From Actinomycetes bacterium (GTDB taxonomy: Bacteria > Actinomycetota > Acidimicrobiia > Acidimicrobiales > Acidimicrobiaceae), in NCBI GenBank assembly GCA_021799875.1, contig JAJYZP010000008.1:1-47755 (forward strand): DNA of 47,755 nucleotides. The letters run 5' to 3'. The notes under the pieces were generated by a model that was not told where the DNA came from, searched no databases, and saw nothing but the letters and a program-made list of their open reading frames with translations. The translations under genes were made by a program, and so were the position numbers. Shown in pieces: positions 1 through 8,109 of the stretch. Each line of letters starts with the position of its first letter. The first letter of the stretch is position 1.

Positions 1-443
1 TCACCTATGTACTTGGTGACAGCGTCGGAGAAGGCTCGACCCTCGGCCTACTCGGCAAGGGCAAGGTCGTACTCTTTGCGGTGCCCGGCGCCTTCACCCC
101 CACCTGCTCCGACTATCACCTTCCTGGATTCGTATTGCGATCGGAAGAGTTAGCCGCCAAAGGGGTCGACACCGTAGCCTGCATATCGGTCAACGATGCA
201 TTCGTCATGTCCGCCTGGGGAAAGTCCCAGAACGTAGGATCACAGGTCCTGCTGCTCGCTGACGGCAATGCAGAGTTTGCCGAGGCCATCGGACTTTCTC
301 TCAACGCCTCTGACTGGGGTATGGGCAAGCGCTCACAACGCTACGCCATGATCCTTGAAGATGGAACGGTTCGTTCCATCAGCGTTGAGCCCGACGGAGG
401 ACTGAGCGTCAGTAGCGCTGACGCCGTTCTCGCTCAGCTGTAG
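1..443 (+). CDS. Peroxiredoxin, Prx5-like (5'-truncated by window edge)
   Basis: The frame is open from base 3 and no start is visible, so about 146 C-terminal residues are seen. They contain VPGAFTPTCSDYHLPGF, the Prx5/AhpE-type active site: the TPTC Thr and peroxidatic Cys, followed by HLPGF. Such enzymes reduce H2O2 and organic peroxides in the cytoplasm using thioredoxin- or glutaredoxin-like donors. GTG at base 81 lies inside the conserved strand (KVVLFAVPG), so it is an internal Val codon and not the start. No further Cys occurs at a typical C-terminal resolving position, so a 1-Cys mechanism is possible. It converges on bioY with a hairpin between them. Confidence 0.9.
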   Translation, partial: TYVLGDSVGEGSTLGLLGKGKVVLFAVPGAFTPTCSDYHLPGFVLRSEELAAKGVDTVACISVNDAFVMSAWGKSQNVGSQVLLLADGNAEFAEAIGLSLNASDWGMGKRSQRYAMILEDGTVRSISVEPDGGLSVSSADAVLAQL

Positions 444-459
444 CTCTGACGCAGGTCTA

Positions 460-526
460 CTAGGCGGCACCGCTTCCCTTGACTGGTATCTCGCGGACAC
501 CAGCAAAGTATTGGTGTGCCGCCTAG
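460..526. terminator. 11-bp inverted repeat between convergent genes
   Basis: CTAGGCGGCAC (460-470) pairs perfectly with GTGCCGCCTAG (516-526). The 45-nt loop contains a further CTGGT/ACCAG pairing. It sits exactly in the short gap between the peroxiredoxin stop and the bioY stop, so a bidirectional terminator is the natural reading. There is no T-tract on either strand, so Rho-independent function is uncertain. Confidence 0.4.
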
Positions 527-532
527 CGCCTG

Positions 533-1141
533 CTACGACCTCTCGGACGAACGATGAGAGTACGCCTTCCACGCCAGAGGGAACGAGAGATCGGCAACGG
601 CAATCTTGATGACATCGCCGATCAAGAACGGAACGACACCGAGGCTGAGAGCGTGAACCAAGCTGACCTGCAATGAGGCAGCGAGCCAGAGTACACCAAA
701 GGAGTAGATAACGAGATTGCCGACAATCATGGCGATCCCCATGCCGAGGAAGGTACGGTCAAATCCGCGTGAGGCTAGATATCCAACTACAACCGCTGCA
801 GCAAGAAAACCTACGAGATATCCAAAAGTAGGAGCGTGTGCGACTTGGAGACCACCGCTTCCACCGGCAAACCACGGCACACCCACAAGGCCGAGAGCAA
901 GATAGATAGCACTTCCCAGAAAGGCCCTCCAAGATCCGAGGGCTGCCGCTCCACCGAGGACGACAAGGGTCTGCAACGTGAGGGGGACCGGGGTAAATCC
1001 GAGTGGGATTTGAACCTGTGCTGAGAGCCCGAGTGCGCCGGCAAATGCAACGACCACTGCGACGTTGACAAGCTTCGCTCGAGGTAACAGCTCCACAAAG
1101 AGCCTTGGTTGGGGTTGGATAACCGAGGACGCAGTGCTCAT
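533..1141 (-). CDS. bioY: BioY-family biotin transporter substrate-binding subunit
   Basis: A 202-residue membrane protein with about six hydrophobic segments. The BioY signature lies near the N-terminus: QVQIPLGFTPVPLTLQT, then LGSAIYLALGLVGVPWFAGGSGGL. BioY is the S-component of an ECF-type biotin importer and can work alone or with EcfAT, which is not in this window. I chose the ATG at 1141 (MSTASS) because GGGAG lies 4 nt upstream; the frame stays open another 52 codons upstream, but those residues do not resemble the family. A likely promoter lies 20-50 bp upstream. No biotin synthesis gene is adjacent. Confidence 0.9.
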   Translation of the reverse strand: MSTASSVIQPQPRLFVELLPRAKLVNVAVVVAFAGALGLSAQVQIPLGFTPVPLTLQTLVVLGGAAALGSWRAFLGSAIYLALGLVGVPWFAGGSGGLQVAHAPTFGYLVGFLAAAVVVGYLASRGFDRTFLGMGIAMIVGNLVIYSFGVLWLAASLQVSLVHALSLGVVPFLIGDVIKIAVADLSFPLAWKAYSHRSSERS

Positions 1142-1162
1142 TCGACTCCCTTGCATATCGCT

Positions 1163-1192
1163 TCTATATTCGTTGATCACGGCGCAAGACAA
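1163..1192 (-). promoter_or_regulatory. Putative sigma70-type promoter of bioY
   Basis: On the minus strand TTGTCT (1192-1187) and TATAGA (1168-1163) are separated by 18 bp. This places transcription start about 15 bp upstream of the chosen bioY ATG, leaving a short leader that holds the GGGAG ribosome site. Confidence 0.4.
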
Positions 1193-1442
1193 CAGCTCCG
1201 TACAGCAGACTCTACCGTGCCACAGCTCCTCGTTACGACCCTTTCTTAGCCCTTTCTGTGTGCACCTCGCACAGAGCTGATACTGTTTACGTTTCACTAT
1301 CGAGCTTGTCAGAGGGTTCGATCTGAGAACCTCCTCTCCAACCTCTCCGGCTCGTCGAGTCAGATTGCATACCGCTTCAGCTGTTTCGGAAGTGCTCCGA
1401 ACGTAGCTTGATCTCAGGCGTCGTCAAAGCTTCACGATTCAA

Positions 1443-1524
1443 GCGAAAGAGGTGCGTAACTTAGGTTGTCACAGGTCCGCAACCAGAGGCGATCCACCCC
1501 AGTAGTTCTCGGTGCCTCTTTCGC
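1443..1524. other. Candidate structured element (branched hairpin)
   Basis: GCGAAAGAGG (1443-1452) pairs perfectly with CCTCTTTCGC (1515-1524). Three more pairs, two of them G-T, extend this to 13 bp. Inside, GGTTG (1464-1468) pairs with CAACC (1480-1484), and CACC (1495-1498) can pair with GGTG (1511-1514), though that competes with the extension. The shape resembles a small branched RNA, an sRNA or a leader element. I recognise no known family, and the strand is undetermined. Confidence 0.3.
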
Positions 1525-1874
1525 CATACCTACAAGCCGGCCGTGAGTGTCTGCAACGTATGGTCATTCAGTTTCGACGTGACCAGCATCGCCCAACGTC
1601 GCTCCCAACCTACCACTCTCGACCGTCGGCTCGAGCTCGAACACTCAATGACCCCGCCGCTCCCCTTAGATGAAGTCACTATCGTCAGATCAAGAGAGAG
1701 CTTCCAAGCTCAGACACAAGAGTGCTTGCTACCGCCTCGCTTTGGAGAAGGAGCACCGATCAAGCCAAGAGAGGCTTTGCCTAACACCCTCGCAGCGCAC
1801 GGGGACCACTGAGAACGATAGTGCACCAGAGGTCACTCAGTTCGGTCAGGCTCCATCGTTGGTTCCACCGTGAG

Positions 1875-1894
1875 ACGAGCTAGACGTAGCTCGT
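1875..1894 (-). terminator. 8-bp hairpin spanning the pyk stop codon
   Basis: ACGAGCTA and TAGCTCGT form a perfect 8-bp stem with a 4-nt loop across the pyk TAG codon. No T-tract follows, so this is at best a weak terminator or an mRNA-end stabiliser. Confidence 0.25.
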
Positions 1895-3385
1895 TCGTTC
1901 CTCTCGAGTTCGTTGCTCAGAGGCATCGAAGATAGGGTCACCGACTTTTTGAATTTTCAAGAGGTTCGTCGTGCCGCTCACCCCAAAGGGCAGGCCGGCC
2001 ACGAGCAGAACAAGGTCGCCCGCCGCTACGAGACCGAGGCTGACCGCTCGGTCCACCGATGCAACCATCGCCTGATCGAGATCGAAGTGACTATCAACGA
2101 CAACGGGAGTCACCCCAAAGCTCAAGGTAAGCGATCCGGCCGCCTCGCGCGTGACCGCGGCTCCGATAATCGGCACGAGGGGACGATACTTCGCCACCAC
2201 ACGCGCACTGTGCCCCGACTCCGTCACCGCTATCACCGCACGAATAGAGAGGACACTCGATATTTGAAAGGCCGAGAGCGCAATAGCATCGGCCACCGTG
2301 TGTGCAGTTGGAGTCGGCCGACTCATATGAGTGATGGAGAAGTTCAATCGTTCCCGCTCGGTCCGACGCGCAATGCGATCCATGTACGAGACCGCTTCGA
2401 GGGGATACTCCCCCGCCGCTGTCTCTGCAGAGAGCATGATTGCATCCGTGCCGTCCAGAATCGCGTTCGCGACATCGGTGGCCTCGGCACGCGTTGGGAG
2501 CGGAGCATGCACCATGGACTCGAGCATCTGAGTTGCGGTGATCACCGGACGTCCAATCTCGTTACAGAGGTGAATGATCCGCTTCTGCTCAATTGGGACC
2601 GCCTCTGGTGCGATCTCGACCCCAAGGTCACCCCGCGCCACCATGACGGCATCCGAAGCCCGAATGATTGCTTCGATATCGAGCAGAGCGTTGGGTCGCT
2701 CTATCTTTGAGACGATCCTCGGGCGAAGCGGAGATGGGACCGACGACGCCACCTCGCGAGCCCGAATGACATCGCTGACGTCTCCGACAAACGAGATCGC
2801 TATAAAGTCGAAGCCCTCCGCTACGGCAAAACGAATGTGGTCTTCATCGGCATCGGTCAGAGCTGGGAGAATCACGGAAGATTCAGGGAAGTTGACCCCC
2901 TTACGGCGGATCAACGTTCCACCGATCTCGACAACGGCAGTGACCCCATTGGTCGTAAGACGTTCGTGAACTCGTACCTGTACGACGCCGTCGGCAAAGC
3001 TGATGGCGTCACCTGGCTTCAACTGCTCGATGACACCGAGCCGGGTGATCGCGATCGTTCCATCTGTGCCAGCAACCGGTGGCGACGTGGTCACGGTGTC
3101 CGCTTCAATCACGCTGACGAGGTGACCCTCTTCGAGCAGCAGCGGATCACTAGAGAGATCAGAGATACGTAGCTTCGGTCCGGGGATGTCTGCCAACAGA
3201 CCAACGACTTTTCCGCTCCGTTGCGCGGCGCGTCGAACTCGGGCAAGGAGCGTTCGATGCTCGGATCGAGAACCGTGCGAGAAGTTCACACGAGCTACAT
3301 CCATCCCAAGTTCGACCATCTTATTGAGAACCTCAGGACTCTGTGACGCTGGCCCAATGGTACAGACGATCTTGGTGGCTCTCAT
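1880..3385 (-). CDS. pyk: Pyruvate kinase
   Basis: 501 residues, the normal bacterial length. Converts phosphoenolpyruvate plus ADP to pyruvate plus ATP in glycolysis. Visible motifs: N-terminal RATKIVCTIGPAS, VNFSHG, the PGPKLR loop, KGVNFPES, the catalytic segment SKIERPNALLDIEAI followed by MVARGDLGVE, and ITATQMLESM. The C-terminal allosteric domain is complete (IIGAAVTREAAGSLTLSFGVTPVV). ATG at 3385 is preferred over the adjacent TTG at 3388 because AGGGAGG lies 7 nt upstream of the ATG. It appears monocistronic, with 233 bases separating it from the EamA gene and 738 from bioY. Confidence 0.97.
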   Translation of the reverse strand: MRATKIVCTIGPASQSPEVLNKMVELGMDVARVNFSHGSRSEHRTLLARVRRAAQRSGKVVGLLADIPGPKLRISDLSSDPLLLEEGHLVSVIEADTVTTSPPVAGTDGTIAITRLGVIEQLKPGDAISFADGVVQVRVHERLTTNGVTAVVEIGGTLIRRKGVNFPESSVILPALTDADEDHIRFAVAEGFDFIAISFVGDVSDVIRAREVASSVPSPLRPRIVSKIERPNALLDIEAIIRASDAVMVARGDLGVEIAPEAVPIEQKRIIHLCNEIGRPVITATQMLESMVHAPLPTRAEATDVANAILDGTDAIMLSAETAAGEYPLEAVSYMDRIARRTERERLNFSITHMSRPTPTAHTVADAIALSAFQISSVLSIRAVIAVTESGHSARVVAKYRPLVPIIGAAVTREAAGSLTLSFGVTPVVVDSHFDLDQAMVASVDRAVSLGLVAAGDLVLLVAGLPFGVSGTTNLLKIQKVGDPIFDASEQRTREERTSYV

Positions 3386-3618
3386 CAACTTCCCTCCCTA
3401 GCTAGGCATAAGGATATCGGCTTAACTCTGCGACTTCGGACCCATCGCAGACAAGTACAGTCATCTCACTGAGATCGAGCAGATCGGTTCCCGCATGTGG
3501 TAGGAGCTCAACACCGATCTCTCCCGCCGCCAGAATCGGTGCACAAGCTTCATCGATGACGACGCAACAATCGCGCTCACCGATGCCTCAACGTCAGGGA
3601 TCACAGCCACAAGGCGAC

Positions 3619-4605
3619 TTAGGGCTCCAGATCCCCGCGTTGGTCGAGATCGCTTTGAGCGCCTCGTATACCAAGGGCGGAGATCATCATCGCTGCAATG
3701 ATGACCGCACCACCGCTCAGCTGCAACGCCGTTGGGACTGTAGCGGTCAAGAGCACGCCGAAAATAAAAGCGAAGAGTGGTTCTAGGTTGAAGATGATGA
3801 CGAGCTCCGAGGAGGAGATCGTTCGCTGATAGTGGGTCTGCGCAACAAATGCAACAGCTGTGGCAAAGATCGCCGTCACCACGATCGCAATGAGAACGAT
3901 CGGCGCCGTCATCGTTGCAAGACTGAAGGAGTGCGAAGGTGGGCGGGTGTCAAGTACCAACGACAACGCGCCAGAGAGGACAGCGACGATAAAAATCTGA
4001 TCGAGAACGAGCTTGAAGGGAGGGACTCGATGTGTGCGCACTAGCCCCTCGGTGAAGAGGATCTGGAGAGCTACCGCTACCGCACAGCCCACCGTCAGCA
4101 GGTCACCACCGGTATCTCCTGTGCCTAAAGGAGCTGAGACAAGACCGAGTCCAACGAGAGCAACGAGAGAGGCCACAGCTTGACGAGCTCTGATGGGCTG
4201 TCGAAAGAGGATCCCAAGAAGCGGTACCAAGACAACAGAGAGACCGGTGATGAAGCCTGAAGTGGCGGGAGAGATCTGGCGCAGCCCAAGAGTCTGCAGG
4301 GCGTAGCTCAAGAAGAGAAAAACTCCTGGAATCAGCGTTGCACGCTGCGGTCGAAGCAGCGTCCTCCACGCGCCTCGATGTCGTGCGTACCACCAGATAC
4401 CGACTATTGCCATCACCACATACGCGAGAGCGAACCTCAGGGCCAAGAATGCAAAGACGCCGATGTGCTCAAGCGCGAGCTTGTTGAGAGCAAACGTCGA
4501 CCCCCAGACCACACAGACCAGTGCGAGAACGAGCCTTCCGACCCAATGCCGATCGTAGAAGCGCTGAGACTCCCGGGAAGTTGCGCTAGGGTAGGTCAAC
4601 TGCAC
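3619..4605 (-). CDS. EamA/DMT-family transporter
   Basis: 328 residues with about ten hydrophobic helices forming two EamA repeats. The first begins near residue 28 (VLALVCVVWGSTFALNKLAL); the second begins around residue 170. DMT permeases of this type usually export amino acids or metabolites; the substrate cannot be told from sequence. The start is a GTG at 4605 with no clear ribosome site. It is divergent from the psiE-like gene, with 89 bp between the two starts. Confidence 0.85.
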   Translation of the reverse strand: MQLTYPSATSRESQRFYDRHWVGRLVLALVCVVWGSTFALNKLALEHIGVFAFLALRFALAYVVMAIVGIWWYARHRGAWRTLLRPQRATLIPGVFLFLSYALQTLGLRQISPATSGFITGLSVVLVPLLGILFRQPIRARQAVASLVALVGLGLVSAPLGTGDTGGDLLTVGCAVAVALQILFTEGLVRTHRVPPFKLVLDQIFIVAVLSGALSLVLDTRPPSHSFSLATMTAPIVLIAIVVTAIFATAVAFVAQTHYQRTISSSELVIIFNLEPLFAFIFGVLLTATVPTALQLSGGAVIIAAMMISALGIRGAQSDLDQRGDLEP

Positions 4606-4694
4606 CCACTGGGACAGCGAGGCAGAATGCGAGACGTGCCAACCATACTCGGCTCACCACCGTATCGATAACGGTCTACAGGCTGGAAGGAACG

Positions 4695-5225
4695 ATGAAA
4701 AAGCAACTCAGTAAGGTCCTTGAAGGTTTTGAAAGTCTGGTTTATATCGTGGTCGCAGTGTTGCTCGTGATTATCGCGGCAATCACGATCGTCAACGCCT
4801 TCAAGTCTTTCAACAACTTTTCCTTCGGCGGCGGCGTCACCTTGACGCTCACGACGACCCTCAACGATGCACTCTTTGTCATCATCTTAATGGAGCTCCT
4901 GCAGACGGTGACCTCCCATTTAGCTGAGGGCGGCTTTCAACTACGTCCCTTTTTGATCATCGGGATCATATCTTCGGTGCGGCGCATTCTCGTGGTGGGC
5001 GCACAGCTTTCGACCGCGCACCACCTCACACAGACTGCCTTTAACGATTCGCTGCGTGAGCTCGCATTCGATGCCGGAGTCGTAGTTGCTCTCACCGGAG
5101 CACTCTACGTCGTGCAGCGTCTGCGACGAGAAGAGCGCCGAGAGGAGATTACACAGCAGCGACGCCCCGATCCAATCGTTCACGAGGAGATCGTCGGTCA
5201 CAACACTGATTCGGGGAGCCTGTAG
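4695..5225 (+). CDS. PsiE-like phosphate-starvation-inducible membrane protein
   Basis: 176 residues with about four transmembrane helices: residues 15-35, a helix in the LNDALFVIILMELLQTVTSHL segment, one near FLIIGIISSVRRILVVG, and one around 125-145. The last is followed by a charged cytoplasmic tail (RLRREERREEITQQRR). The pattern LMELLQT...FLIIGIISSVRRIL matches the PsiE family (PF06146), whose molecular function is unknown. The ATG is preceded by GGAAGGA at good spacing. Nothing visible shows Pho control. Confidence 0.8.
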   Translation: MKKQLSKVLEGFESLVYIVVAVLLVIIAAITIVNAFKSFNNFSFGGGVTLTLTTTLNDALFVIILMELLQTVTSHLAEGGFQLRPFLIIGIISSVRRILVVGAQLSTAHHLTQTAFNDSLRELAFDAGVVVALTGALYVVQRLRREERREEITQQRRPDPIVHEEIVGHNTDSGSL

Positions 5226-5534
5226 CCTCAGTGCTCGATCTCACGGGCTTCCAACCCACAGAGACCACATCTCGCATCAAGCGGTATGCCCCCGTTCAGA
5301 GCAGCTTGTGCCCTACTCGCCGCAGAGCCTCAGAAGATATCGTCTCCCTCGCCCAACGACGGCACAGGTCGATCGAGAGCCTCCAACCGGGGCATCGAGG
5401 AAGAGCGTGTGAGAGACCGCTGAAACGAATGTGCTTTGCACGCTGCGCTCGATTTCGCTCGGCCCATGCGACAGAGGTTGGATTGAAAGAGCGCGATGCG
5501 CGTGATAGTGTGCAAGAGGACGAGAGGAGAGCTC
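5226..5534. other. Intergenic region psiE-like to aldolase
   Basis: About 310 bases with no credible gene. The only recognised element is the promoter at 5483-5511 just ahead of the aldolase-family gene. Confidence 0.6.
5483..5511 (+). promoter_or_regulatory. Putative sigma70-type promoter of aldolase-family gene
   Basis: TTGAAA (5483-5488) and TAGTGT (5506-5511) are spaced by exactly 17 bp. Transcription would start near 5518, followed by a GGAG ribosome site and ATG at 5535. This is the best-formed -35/-10 pair I noticed in the window. Confidence 0.5.
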
Positions 5535-6296
5535 ATGAGCTCGCTATCATTTCCATCACCACCACACTTTGAGGACCCTTACCAAGAACGACGACACCGT
5601 CTCGAACGATTAGCTGCTGCTTTCCGACTCTTCGCGCTCTTCGGCTTCGATGAGGGTGTCGCAGGGCATATCACGGTCCGCGACCCAATCGATCCAGGGC
5701 ACTTCTGGGTGAACCCCTTCGGAATGGACTTTAGTCAGATCAGGGTATCCGACCTTATTATGGTCGACCATACCGGGGAGGTCATTGCCGGTGAGAACTA
5801 CGTCAATCGTGCCGCCTTCGTCATTCACTCTCAGGTCCATCAACAGCGTCCAGATGTCATTGCAGCCTGTCACGCCCACTCTCTCTACGGCAAGGCGCTC
5901 TCTACGCTTGGGCAACGCTTAGATCCAATCACGCAGGACGCGTGCGCTTTCTACCAAGACCACGCCCTCTTCGACGACTACACCGGTGTCGTTGTCGATC
6001 TCGAAGAGGGTGCCCGTATCGCGTCGGCTCTCGCCTCTTACAAGGCAGCGATCCTTCGGAATCATGGGCTCCTCACCGTCGGCCACAGCGTCGACGAGGC
6101 TGCGTGGTGGTTCATCACCATGGAGCGCTCCTGTCACGCCCAGCTGCTAGCGCAATCGAGTGGAACGCCGGTCATGATCTCCGATGAGATGGCCGCCCAT
6201 ACGGCCACCCAGGTTGGCACGCACTTCGCAGGCTGGTTCTCTTTCCAACCTCTCTACCAGCGTATTCTTGCTGAACAACCCGAATTTTTGAAGTAG
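5535..6296 (+). CDS. Class II aldolase/adducin family protein
   Basis: 253 residues. The aldolase II fold is recognised from LFALFGFDEGVAGHITVRDP at the N-terminus, a CHAHSLYGKAL metal-ligand segment and NHGLLTVGHSVDEAAW. Known members include fuculose-1-phosphate and ribulose-phosphate aldolases/epimerases and many decarboxylase-like enzymes. The extended N-terminal sequence is closer to the uncharacterised adducin-like group, so no substrate is assigned. I chose ATG at 5535 (MSSLSF) because GGAG lies 5 nt upstream; an in-frame ATG 13 codons earlier overlaps the promoter. It stands alone, 64 bp before the DUF2256 gene. Confidence 0.88.
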   Translation: MSSLSFPSPPHFEDPYQERRHRLERLAAAFRLFALFGFDEGVAGHITVRDPIDPGHFWVNPFGMDFSQIRVSDLIMVDHTGEVIAGENYVNRAAFVIHSQVHQQRPDVIAACHAHSLYGKALSTLGQRLDPITQDACAFYQDHALFDDYTGVVVDLEEGARIASALASYKAAILRNHGLLTVGHSVDEAAWWFITMERSCHAQLLAQSSGTPVMISDEMAAHTATQVGTHFAGWFSFQPLYQRILAEQPEFLK

Positions 6297-6360
6297 CACC
6301 ATACATGGGTCATCCCCCACAGATCTCTGACAGAGCGCTATCGACTAGGAGCGAGCTTCT

Positions 6361-6510
6361 GTGACACACAAAAAGCAGCACCTTCCGACCAAGATCTGCA
6401 AGACCTGTGGGAGGTCGTTTGCGTGGCGACGTCGATGGGCATCCGTATGGGACGAAGTTCTGTACTGCTCAGAACGGTGCCGCAGGAGCCGTATCTCCAC
6501 CGCTCCGTAG
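6361..6510 (+). CDS. DUF2256 small zinc-ribbon-like protein
   Basis: A 49-residue gene starting at GTG, with AGGAG 9 nt upstream. The product has Cys13, Cys16, Cys36 and Cys40 in a CxxC...CxxxC arrangement around WRRRW and VWDEVLYCSERCRR. This is the hallmark of the DUF2256 family, short presumed zinc-binding proteins of unknown function. It ends 48 bp before the convergent gcvPB stop. It is short enough to be missed by length-filtered gene calling. Confidence 0.85.
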   Translation: MTHKKQHLPTKICKTCGRSFAWRRRWASVWDEVLYCSERCRRSRISTAP

Positions 6511-6558
6511 GTCATACCGCCTCATCGGAGAGGGAGAACTCATCCAAAAGCGAACGCT

Positions 6559-8109
6559 CTACACCGGCCGATTTGACGCCTGATCGAAGGTCAAGCGAGG
6601 CTTTCGAGCTGCTAACGCCTCGTCCACACGGCCTACAGGAGTCGTTGAGGGAGCATTGTGCAGCCACTCCTGGCCATCTGAGCTTGTCGCTGCCTCAGCG
6701 AGCCGCATCAGGGCGTCGGCCAGCGCCCGAAGCGTCTGAGGAGACTCGGTCTCCGTCGGTTCCATCATAAGAGCTTCGTCAACAACGAGAGGGAAGTAGA
6801 CCGTCGGTGAGTGAAAGCCCTCCTCAATCATGCCCTTTGCAATATCGAGTGCGCGAACACCATAGCGCTTTTTGAGTTGAGCGGCCGAAGCCACGAACTC
6901 GTGCATGCACAGCTGCGGAAAGGCGATCTCATAGTGCTGAGCGATCTGTGCCCGGAGCCAGTTTGCATTCAACACTGCGTATCGTGCGACATCTGCGAGT
7001 CCTGGCCCGCCGTGATACATCATGTACGCAAGCGCCCTCGCGAGGACGACTGCGTTACCGTAAAATCCGTGCACCCTGCCGATGGAGAACTCCGGTGTCT
7101 TCCAGACATAGCGAACTCCATCCTCATCGTCGATCAGAGTGGCACGCGGTCCCGGCAGAAATTCACGGAGCCTCTCGGAGACGGCAACTGGCCCAGCACC
7201 GGGACCACCACCTCCATGGGGAGTTGCAAAGGTCTTGTGAAGATTGGAGTGTACGATATCAAAGCCCATGTCTCCAGGGCGAGAGACACCGAGGATTGCG
7301 TTGAGATTCGCCCCGTCGTAGTACATAAGACCGCCAACAGCATGGACTCGAGCCGTGATCTCAGCGATCTCCTCCTCAAAGAGCCCAAGCGTATTCGGAT
7401 TGGTCAGCATCATGCCGGCAACATCTTCTCCAAGCACCTTATCGAGCTGCTCGAGATCCACGAGTCCCCGATCGTTCGAGGGGACGGTCACCGCCTCATA
7501 GCCGGCAAGCGTTACCGAGGCCGGGTTCGTACCATGCGCCGAGTCAGGGATGATCACCTTCGAACGCCGTCCTCCATGACGCTGGTGATAGTGAGCCATG
7601 ATCAAAAGGCCAGTGAGTTCACCGGCCGCTCCGGCAGCTGGTTGTAGTGTCGCCGCAGCCATTCCCGTGATCTCACAGATCCAGGACTCCAGTGTCACCA
7701 TGATCTCCAGCCACCCTTGCGCAAAGCTAACAGGAGTGTGTGGATGGACCTGCGAGATTCCTGGCATCGCGGCAACCGCGTCTGCGAACTTCGGATTGTA
7801 CTTCATGGTGCACGAACCAAGTGGGTACGCACCAAGGTCTACGCTGTATTGGCGCGCTGAGAGTCGAGTGAAGTGACCAACGAGGTCCCGCTCCGATACC
7901 TCCGGCAACGCTGGCGGCTCATCGCGAAGCATGGTTGCTGGCAAAACGGTCCGAGGGTCGACCTGGTCCACTCCGCTCGAGCGCAACGACGATGCTCGAC
8001 GTTTCGCAACGGAGAGATCGAAAATTGTCGGTTCCTCCGCCCTACCCATTAATGGAATTGAGGCAGCAACTCCCCCACCTGGACGCTTGAAGTTAGCGCT
8101 CGTAGCCAT
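6559..8109 (-). CDS. gcvPB: Glycine dehydrogenase (decarboxylating) subunit 2
   Basis: 516 residues, P-protein beta half of the glycine cleavage system. It decarboxylates glycine and passes the aminomethyl group to lipoyl-GcvH. The PLP site is SNLHKTFATPHGGGGPG, with Schiff-base Lys292. Other family segments are YPLGSCTMKYNPK, HTPVSFAQGWLEIM, DSAHGTNPAS and PNTLGLFE. The N-terminal 20 residues are slightly longer than usual. Its ATG overlaps the last base of the gcvPA stop (TAATG), so translation is probably coupled. It is the last gene of the gcvT-gcvPA-gcvPB run. Confidence 0.96.
   Translation of the reverse strand: MATSANFKRPGGGVAASIPLMGRAEEPTIFDLSVAKRRASSLRSSGVDQVDPRTVLPATMLRDEPPALPEVSERDLVGHFTRLSARQYSVDLGAYPLGSCTMKYNPKFADAVAAMPGISQVHPHTPVSFAQGWLEIMVTLESWICEITGMAAATLQPAAGAAGELTGLLIMAHYHQRHGGRRSKVIIPDSAHGTNPASVTLAGYEAVTVPSNDRGLVDLEQLDKVLGEDVAGMMLTNPNTLGLFEEEIAEITARVHAVGGLMYYDGANLNAILGVSRPGDMGFDIVHSNLHKTFATPHGGGGPGAGPVAVSERLREFLPGPRATLIDDEDGVRYVWKTPEFSIGRVHGFYGNAVVLARALAYMMYHGGPGLADVARYAVLNANWLRAQIAQHYEIAFPQLCMHEFVASAAQLKKRYGVRALDIAKGMIEEGFHSPTVYFPLVVDEALMMEPTETESPQTLRALADALMRLAEAATSSDGQEWLHNAPSTTPVGRVDEALAARKPRLTFDQASNRPV

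Larger units (their letters stand above)
1142..1879. other. Intergenic region between pyk and bioY
   Basis: 738 bases without a convincing protein gene; the open frames of 60-90 codons have no recognisable product or ribosome site. It holds the bioY promoter near its left end and a structured element at 1443-1524. Pyk ends at its right edge and bioY starts at its left edge, so it is potential upstream leader sequence for bioY. Confidence 0.6.

Noticed and set aside
1315-1345. Possible tRNA T-arm (GGTTCGATCTGAGAACC)
   Set aside because: The stem and loop lengths do not fit a T-arm, and no acceptor or anticodon arm surrounds it. No tRNA was found elsewhere.
1543-1812. 89-codon + strand frame in the pyk-bioY gap
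   Set aside because: No ribosome site, no domain and low-complexity composition.
1913-2710. Long + strand open frame (about 265 codons)
   Set aside because: Antisense shadow of pyruvate kinase; Arg/His-rich composition typical of a reverse-strand frame.
6811-7647. Long + strand open frame (about 278 codons)
   Set aside because: It lies entirely antisense to gcvPB, whose motifs are complete. The product is Cys/Arg/His-rich and resembles nothing.
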